Assembly: GCA_910592005.1 (NCBI GenBank)
Contig: CAJVPP010002444.1
Span: forward strand, 1-14,841
DNA length: 14,841 bases
Source: Funneliformis mosseae
Lineage: Eukaryota; Glomeromycota; Glomeromycetes; Glomerales; Glomeraceae
Reading direction: 5' to 3'
This document shows positions 9,720 to 14,841 of this stretch, one piece after another. The position numbers and the translations under genes are program-made. Position 1 is the stretch's first letter; each line of letters starts with the position of its first letter. The notes under the pieces are model-generated. The model did not search any database. It saw only the letters and a program-made list of their open reading frames with translations, and was not told where the DNA came from.

Positions 9720-9727
9720 CATAAATA
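9720..9727 (+). promoter_or_regulatory. Altered TATA box in copy A (CATAAATA)
   Basis: The sequence matching the CstF64 TATA box of copy B reads CATAAATA here instead of TATAAATA, with the same flanks (TTTTTG before, TCAAGTAC after). It lies about 50 nt before the copy A ATG at 9772. One base separates the two. Loss of the first T would weaken TBP binding, consistent with this copy being non-functional. Confidence 0.5.
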
Positions 9728-9771
9728 TCAAGTACAATTTACGGGAATTTTTTTTTTATTTTTTATAAATC

Positions 9772-10119
9772 ATGAGCAGATTAAATGGTCATATTGTACA
9801 TATCAAGATATGTAATTAAAAGTTTTGTTTTAGTTGAAAATATACCTTATGGTACAAGTGAAATAAAGTTGAGAGAAGTTTTTCAACAAATTGGACCTAT
9901 AGTCTCTTTTCGGTTTGTGACCTTAATAATAAGACGGAAAGAAAAAAAAAAATGTCGCGTTTTATATTTTTTTTCGATAGAAATTTTTTTGACCTTGATA
10001 TTTTCGACTAAAAAAATAAAGCCTAGTTTTTGAAAAAGAAAATAAACAATCTACAGGATATTGTTATTGCGAATATTACAGTATTTATTTTTTTTAAAAA
10101 AAAACTTGCATTCGGTAAA
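9772..10119 (+). pseudogene. Truncated 5' end of the CstF64/RNA15 gene (copy A)
   Basis: This matches the first three exons of the intact gene at 11609-11985. The ATG and first codons are present. A 23-bp deletion at about 9789 has removed the rest of exon 1 and its GTAAGG donor. The exon 2 equivalent (VENIPYGTSEIKLREVFQQ) remains, but one T is missing in the ACCTTAATAATAAG stretch and the A run after GAAAG is expanded, so the frame is lost. The exon 3 equivalent is at about 10056-10079. After that the copy stops at the duplication junction, with no hinge or C-terminal part. It can encode only part of an RRM. Confidence 0.85.
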
Positions 10120-10813
10120 GAATATATATTTGATTGGATTGGATATTTCACACCAATCTTTATCTCAGGTTCGAATTGATTCGATGGTTTTTGAGCTACT
10201 ATTAGCTGATCACGATCCAAAGTTGGCACAGCATTTGGTAATTTTAGATTGATTTTTCTCTTTAAAAGTTGATTTTAGCAGACAAAGTTTATGATTTTAT
10301 ACTTTACAAATAATTTAGGCGGAGAATGATATTCTATCACTTATGTATATTACTCAGTGGTTTATGAAAATTTTCACAGACTTTAACATGGGCCTGAGTT
10401 TTACGCGTTTGGTTATTTTGAATGTTTTTGAATTAAATTTAAAATTTGCCAAATTTCATTCCCGTTAATCATCGTGGTTCCTTTTTTAGGGGTGAAACTA
10501 TTTTTCAGGATTGGGTTGGCCATTATGGACTGTTCAAGGGATCGTTTACTAAATCTTGTCCAACGAATTCAGAAATTTCTCGATTTCTTGTCTTGTTGCA
10601 TATACCACTAGGAGCAAGCGTTCAAAATTCGATTAAAGCGTAGCGTAATTAGAAGAATAACCAAGAGAGTTAATGCAATGGAAAAGAATAATGAAGTTTG
10701 GTCGGATGCAGCATACGTTAATACAGCGGGTGGTAGGTAGTAAGGAAACCAAAAGGGAATTAATGAAGAAATCGAAAAGTATTGAGAAATTAAAGATTGA
10801 TGGCGTTGAATGA
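10120..10813 (+). pseudogene. Decayed 3' end of the SH3-TBC gene (copy B)
   Basis: This corresponds to the end of exon 8 through exon 10 of the intact TBC gene. Defects include a one-base insertion in CACCAATCTTTATCTC, which shifts the frame, and small deletions in the exon 9 equivalent, which also lose the segment before FEG. There is a 27-bp deletion after CATATACCAC, a 4-bp GTAG duplication near 10735, and a deletion that removes the natural last codons. It lacks the SH3 domain, the linker, both catalytic fingers and a promoter. It cannot make a working GAP. Residual ORFs at 10061-10252 and 10446-10643 are fragments of it. Confidence 0.9.
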
Positions 10814-11181
10814 TTGGTATGGGGCTATTTTATTTATTAAATACATCAATTTGTTTTATATATCTCATACCTTTATCATTAATATTATAAATTTCTTGGA
10901 AATTAAAAGACGAAGTTGAAGTATATGATTATTAAATAAGATTAGTGTAGTGTACATAAAAATTTAATCGGGTTTATTATATTTATTAATAAACATTTTA
11001 TTATTTATTAGAAACATTTTCTGAGCTTTCATTGTTAAGTTAATATCAATATGGTAAATAAACATGTTTTGATTAAATATTAAGGAAACGAAAAAAAAAA
11101 AAAAATTTGGGGGGGTTTTTTTTTCTTTATAAACTAAATACTGTAAAAAAATAAAAAAAAAAAAAGAGATTCTACGTAAAA

Positions 11182-11463
11182 ATGTCTTCAAAACCGACAT
11201 ACGATTCGATTTCCGAATCAAATACACCAAAACAAGTTATCAATACCAATAAAGACAACGAAAATACAAATTTAATTAAATCAGACATTAATTTTATCCG
11301 AATGTAATAAACGTGATCGTACGCAAGCGAAAAGAAAAAAAATTCCATTCGTTTGGACCGTTTCATTAAAATCCTCAAATTCACTTTATGATTATGATGT
11401 CATGAGGGAAGGGTTACCGATTCATTAGAGGAGGGGAGCGACGTTGCCATTAATGGAAATTAG
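11182..11463 (+). pseudogene. Decayed copy of the 102-residue ORF (copy B)
   Basis: The ATG and its upstream flank GAGATTCTACGTAAAA are conserved. A one-base insertion after CAAGT and a one-base loss shortly after shift and restore the frame over about 15 codons. A 10-bp deletion then shifts the frame again, so a TAA at 11305 ends translation after 41 codons. Downstream homology continues to the equivalent of the original stop (TAG at 11461-11463). The 41-codon remnant could act as an upstream ORF of the CstF64 message if transcription starts early. Confidence 0.8.
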
Positions 11464-11535
11464 AATGATGTTATTAATATTATTTTTTCTATAAACATGT
11501 AAAAAATCTTGGTAATTTCAAACAACCAGTTTTTG

Positions 11536-11543
11536 TATAAATA
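11536..11543 (+). promoter_or_regulatory. TATA box of the CstF64 gene
   Basis: TATAAATA lies about 66-73 nt before the ATG at 11609 with no better candidate between. The matching site in the broken copy A is CATAAATA. The difference fits with this copy being the functional promoter. Confidence 0.5.
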
Positions 11544-11608
11544 TCAAGTACTTTTTTGTTAAATTTAATCAATTATTAATCGGTTGAAATCTTTATTTAT
11601 TATAAATC

Positions 11609-13445
11609 ATGAGTGGATTAAATGGTTGCAATATAATTCTTGGTAAGGTCATATTTTACATAACGATTAAGATACGTTTTTTTAAAAAACAAATTTTTAT
11701 TTTTTAATATTGAATATACATTGTTTTAGTTGAAAATATACCTTATGGTACAAGTGAAATAAAGTTAAGAGAAGTTTTTCAACAAGTTGGACCTATAGTC
11801 TCTTTTCGGTTTGTGACCTTTAATAATAAGACGGAAAGAAAAAAATGGTCGCGTTATATATATATTTTTTTTTTTTTTTCTCATTTTTTTTTTGACCTTG
11901 ATATTTTCGGCTAAAAAAAAAAAAAGCCTAGTGTTTGAAAAAGAAAATAAACAATCTACAGGATATTGTTATTGCGAATATCACGGTATTTACTTTTTTT
12001 TAAAAAAAAAAACTTGCGTTCGTAAAAATTTACACCATCGGTCGGTAAAACTATCATTTATTTGTTATTAAAAAAAAAAAGATCCTGCTACTGCCGCAAG
12101 TGCTATAAGAAATTTAAATAACGTAGAAATGAAAGAACAAAGATTAATTGTTGGATACGCCGATAATAAACCTCCTTCGACAGCTAATGAAGTTTACAGA
12201 TTAGATCCATCTTTTAAAACGTCGGCTCAACAACTTTCTCAACAGCAAAGATCATTACTACAACAATTACCTACTCCTCTCAAAAGTTCTGATAAATCGG
12301 ATTCATCATCCGGAATGAATGAAGTACAACTTCTTGATGTCTTATTAACCTTACAGGTAAATAAAAAAAAAAAAGATGAATTATATTTTTCTCTCATTTT
12401 TATAACCTTTAAAGTTTTTCACTTTTTTTATATCTTTTTAGCTGTATTCTCAATCTACTAATGAAGATCGAGTTAAAGAATTATTACTACAAAATCCCCT
12501 ATTGGCTTATGATTTATTTAGAATCTTGTTTCAACTTGATCTTGTCGATGGGGATATTCTAAAGGTTTTTTTTTTTTTAAAAAAAAAAAATCGGATTGCT
12601 TTCGCGTTGCGAGATTTCCATTTATTATATTATGATCATATTTATTTGACTCTTTTTTTTTAATAGTTAGTGGTATCTGAACAACAACAGCCTAAGCAAA
12701 TTTGTCCTACAACATTTCCTACCTCGGTGATGACAAATATGAACTTTCAACCCTCTCAACTGAATCAGATACAAATGCGGCAACAATATCAAGAACCCCA
12801 ACCCCAACAACAGAAACCTTTGCTGCAACATCAATATCCACAACATTTGCAGCTGCAACAACTGAAAGAACGCGAACATCTGCAGCAATCTCCTCAGCAA
12901 CCTCCGCAGCAATTTTCTCAAACCATCCAGCAATCTGTACAACAATCTCCTCTCCCTCATATGTCAACTATGCAAGGAATTCAATCTGGAACAACGTTCA
13001 ATTACGGATCTCAAATACAAAGTTCAGCCGTATTACAAGCTTTACAAACCGGAACGAACCTTAATAACATCTTTATGAGTAAAATTTTTTTTTTATATAT
13101 CTATATATCTCGATATACTTTCTTATTTAAAAAAAAAAAAAAATTTGTAGGCGACTTGCAAATTCAAGAACAAAACGCCGTAAGCATTTAACCATTTAAA
13201 TTTATCGTTCCTCTTTTAAGTGCACGAATGCACTTTACCTGTATTATCATTTCTTTAGACGATTATTCTCCAACTTCTTAATCTTACACCCCAACAAGTT
13301 GAGATGTTTCCTCCTGAACAGAAAAGTCGTATTCTGGCTTTGGTATGTCAAATGAATATTCAAAGATATTTGTCGAAAAGATTAAATTTAGTAATAATTC
13401 GCTTTACTTTTGCAATAGCAACAACGTATTCTTAGAAGAGGTTAA
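11609..13445 (+). CDS. RNA15: Cleavage stimulation factor subunit CstF64 / Rna15 (nine exons)
   Basis: The inferred CDS is join(11609..11642,11730..11852,11962..11985,12082..12356,12442..12564,12667..13078,13151..13179,13259..13342,13419..13445), 1131 nt or 376 residues. This protein binds U/GU-rich RNA downstream of the cleavage site in the nuclear 3'-end processing complex. Residues about 9-88 are an RRM: RNP2 in ILVENIPYG, RNP1 in YCYCEYHD. Residues about 139-193 match the hinge that binds CstF77/Rna14 (LLLQNPLLAYDL). Residues 194-310 are Gln/Pro-rich. The C-terminus (TILQLLNLTPQQVEMFPPEQ, then RILAL and QQRILRRG) matches the conserved CTD that contacts Pcf11. The length is shorter than in vertebrates and no MEARA-type repeats are present. 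The exon 2 donor is uncertain. GTTATA after 11852 keeps the frame but inserts KKWSR into the RRM. A GTCGCG donor after 11847 would give a better RNP1 only if one A of the preceding run were absent. Other introns are clean. Confidence 0.9.
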
Positions 13446-13648
13446 CAATATAAATATAAGTTGAATTTTTACTTATATGGAATCGATTATCTTGGAATTT
13501 GTAAATATGATTCGATTTTTTTTTCTAACAAATAAATGTGTACCGTTCTCACTTTACAAGATCAAAAACTTTCGGATGTAAAAAATTTACAACGTATTTA
13601 ACTATTGGTTAAATTTGAATCATCTTTAAAACATATTTATTATTAAAA
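13446..13648 (+). terminator. 3' flank of the CstF64 gene with AATAAA
   Basis: AATAAA at 13531-13536 lies about 85 nt after the stop codon, preceded by a T tract (13516-13524) and followed by TGTG. This is a good eukaryotic poly(A) signal arrangement. Nothing else is visible before the minus-strand relic that starts at 13649. Confidence 0.5.
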
Positions 13649-13828
13649 TCAAGTGACGAACAAAGTAATAGTATGAACCGTAACGTGTACTGTATGATCT
13701 AAGTTAATGTCTTGAGCTATTCTATCCCAAATGGCAACATGTTCATAATTCTCAAAATCATCTCGATAATTCTATCGTAGATTGATTAGGTCATTAGTCG
13801 CGTCAAAGGTCCACATTATTGCTGTCAT
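13649..13828 (-). pseudogene. Myb/SANT-like (trihelix) DNA-binding domain relic with internal stop
   Basis: Reading the minus strand from the ATG at 13828, one frame gives MTAIMWTFDATNDLINLR, then a TAG, then NYRDDFENYEHVAIWDRIAQ followed by DINLDHTVHV, ending at TGA (13651-13649). The tryptophans in WTFDAT and in IWDRIAQDIN have the spacing of the first two helices of Myb/SANT-like or trihelix domains. The third helix, with its usual Lys-Trp, is missing. The shared frame on both sides of the TAG points to a nonsense mutation, not to chance. Such short DNA-binding proteins are numerous in some fungi, often derived from transposons. I assign the family from pattern, not from a search. Confidence 0.5.
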
Positions 13829-13924
13829 TTTTTATTTTTGCTAATGAGTGATTTTAATAGAAAACCGCCCATATCTACAAAATAAAAAATATACAAATCT
13901 GGGAAGAACGCGTGAATTAAGTCG

Positions 13925-14266
13925 AGTAGGATTATCGAATTCTTGTCAAATGATATCATTATTAACACCACGCTCATAGATTTTCACTTTGCGATGGACA
14001 ATTACAACTACTTCGAGCCCAGCGCAGAACATATGACAACCCCAGTTGCGATCTCATTTTTTATTTCAAGTAGAAATAATATTGCAGATTCGTGTAACAA
14101 TTCAATACCATCGCTAGAAGTTTTGTGCGCAAAAGGATCGATTGATCCTCCTTCCTAGATAATCATTAATATCAGAGATATCAAATAAACAAATAGCCAT
14201 CACAATTAATATACTCACCTCATTAATCCATCGTAACATTTTCTCATGGACTTTCTGGGATGGAAA
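13925..14266 (-). pseudogene. Crinkler / PD-(D/E)xK-like relic
   Basis: On the minus strand, codons ending KMLRWINE (to 14219) join across a well-formed 64-nt intron (14155-14218, donor GTGAGTAT, acceptor TTATCTAG) to EGGSIDPFAHKTSSDG and, further on, LFLLEIKNEIATG. The join keeps the frame. The frame then hits stops and appears shifted: LSYVLRWARSS and later CNCPSQSE follow in another frame. An Asp followed about 15 residues later by Glu-x-Lys is the pattern of the PD-(D/E)xK nuclease core. EIKNEIGTG-type motifs followed by LSY are, as I recall them, typical of Crinkler-like proteins expanded in Rhizophagus. It lacks a start codon and a conserved end, so it is treated as a relic. A possible further 5' exon ends at GTAAGT (donor at 14433). 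Confidence 0.4.
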
Positions 14267-14725
14267 TCACATCCTCATTATTTTCATTCAAGATTTAATT
14301 GAGCCTTTGATGGAATTACAAATATAGTGATACTAACTTTAATCTCTGCCTTACAATCAATCTTATTTAATGAAAAGTAAGATGAATTGTATCCATAAAC
14401 CATAATTTTATACAAAATTCTTTCAATACTTACTCTTCGAAAATTAACATTTATAGTAAAATTCCCAGTTATCCTAATTATAACCATTCAATTCTGTATC
14501 AAATTGATCTTTTGATAAAGTATGAAGTATTGATTATAATTATGCAATTTTTTCATGGTGAATCTTGCAATGAATTGGTGTTTGCTGAAATTTTGAGTAT
14601 ACCAATGCTTGACAATGATGGCAAATATAAGACATTTACTATTTTTTAATGATAACTTAAAATTTATAATAAAAATAATGTCATTTGAGATCATTTAAGA
14701 TCATTTTAAAGTCTACTACTTCATA
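14267..14725. other. Intergenic stretch between the relic and the transposon end
   Basis: The stretch is A/T-rich with no confident gene. On the minus strand, 14635-14540 encodes a 31-residue ORF starting MSYICHHCQ and containing a C-x2-C-x13-H-x3-H pattern, similar to a single C2H2 zinc finger with one extra spacer residue. It may be a remnant exon or chance. A short direct repeat, GAGATCATTT AAGATCATTT, lies just before the transposon end, at about 14687-14706. Confidence 0.35.
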
Positions 14726-14841
14726 CAGTGAAACCTCCATAAGTGCACTCTCTATAAATACACCCTCTATGTAAATTCTCTCTAAATGCACAGTAGGCTT
14801 TGGTTCTAACTCATAAGAGCTCTTAATATTTTATTCTCTAT
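14726..14841 (+). mobile_element. Terminal end of a pogo/Tigger-like DNA transposon (cut by the window)
   Basis: CAGTGAAACCTC at 14726 follows directly after a TA dinucleotide. That is the usual terminus and target-site form of pogo/Tigger (Tc1-mariner-group) elements. Inside it, three direct units with a strict 15-nt period run at 14739-14753, 14754-14768 and 14769-14783 (ATAAGTGCACTCTCT, ATAAATACACCCTCT, ATGTAAATTCTCTCT). A partial fourth unit with TGCAC follows. Such subterminal repeats suit transposase binding sites. No transposase is in the window, so an autonomous element cannot be told from a MITE. Confidence 0.6.

Larger units (their letters stand above)
8030..10119 (+). repeat. Tandem duplication, copy A
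   Basis: Copy A starts inside exon 8 of the TBC gene and ends inside what corresponds to intron 3 of the CstF64 gene. It is followed directly by copy B in the same orientation. Matching stretches are near-identical: the 8041-8155 block against about 10137-10252 differs at only a few positions, and the CstF64 exon-2 block differs by two substitutions in about 90 nt. It carries the intact TBC 3' end, the intact small ORF, and a broken CstF64 5' end. Confidence 0.92.
10120..12026 (+). repeat. Tandem duplication, copy B
   Basis: This is the direct second copy of 8030-10119, shortened by a net amount of about 180 bp through many small deletions. It begins in the TBC exon 8 sequence after a junction with the CstF64 intron sequence of copy A and ends where similarity stops, just after AACTTGCGTTCGTAAA (about 12012-12026). 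It carries a decayed TBC 3' end, a decayed small ORF and the intact promoter and 5' exons of the CstF64 gene. Confidence 0.9.

Noticed and set aside
10446..10643. 65-codon plus-strand ORF as an independent gene
   Set aside because: It is a frameshifted fragment of the decayed TBC copy and includes former intron sequence.
10964..11384. Two minus-strand ORFs of 88 and 70 codons
   Set aside because: They lie over the spacer and decayed small ORF of copy B, are Phe/Lys-rich and have no homologous feature in copy A.
12667..13064. ORFs in other frames and strand over the Gln-rich exon
   Set aside because: They are by-products of the CAA/CAG-rich coding sequence of CstF64 (Leu- or Val-rich antisense, Thr/Ser-rich in the +1 frame). 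The Gln-rich frame fits the spliced gene.
1..14841. CRISPR arrays, rRNA genes, bacterial-type operons
   Set aside because: No regularly spaced repeats with unique spacers and no rRNA motifs were seen. Spliced genes with GT..AG introns show a eukaryotic genome.

Overview
The window looks like nuclear DNA of an early-diverging filamentous fungus, most likely an arbuscular mycorrhizal species of the Rhizophagus type. The reasons are the very AT-rich sequence with long A and T homopolymers, the short GT..AG introns of about 60-180 nt, the fungal protein families present, and relics of families that are expanded in that lineage. The organism is inferred, not proven.

Layout. 1-124 is a homopolymer block. 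464-1210 (minus) is a two-exon gene for a small secreted protein. 1211-4829 is a 3.6 kb gene-free stretch with a few more complex islands that look like old repeats. 4830-8793 (plus) is an 11-exon gene, reconstructed here, for a protein of about 1020 residues: a degenerate N-terminal SH3 domain, a long Ser/Thr-rich linker and a C-terminal TBC (Rab-GAP) domain with both catalytic fingers. 9331-9639 (plus) is a 102-residue ORF of unknown function. 11609-13445 (plus) is a nine-exon gene for the mRNA 3'-end processing factor CstF64/Rna15. 13649-14266 (minus) holds two decayed coding relics: a Myb/SANT-like (trihelix) DNA-binding fragment with an internal stop, and a Crinkler/PD-(D/E)xK-like fragment. 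At 14726 a pogo/Tigger-like transposon end begins after a TA and runs out of the window.

The main structural event is a direct tandem duplication of about 2.1 kb. Copy A (about 8030-10119) and copy B (about 10120-12026) each carry the 3' end of the TBC gene, the small ORF, and the 5' end of the CstF64 gene. Selection appears to have kept complementary parts. The TBC 3' end and the small ORF are intact only in copy A; the CstF64 5' end is intact only in copy B. The other halves have decayed through short deletions, frameshifts and, in one case, a changed TATA box. The two flanking genes therefore survived a duplication whose breakpoints lie inside both of them.

The protein-coding genes have no obvious shared pathway: secretion or cell surface (first gene), Rab-GTPase control of membrane traffic (TBC gene) and pre-mRNA cleavage/polyadenylation (CstF64). 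All exon joins were made by eye from splice sites and family fit, so boundaries without cDNA support are provisional.
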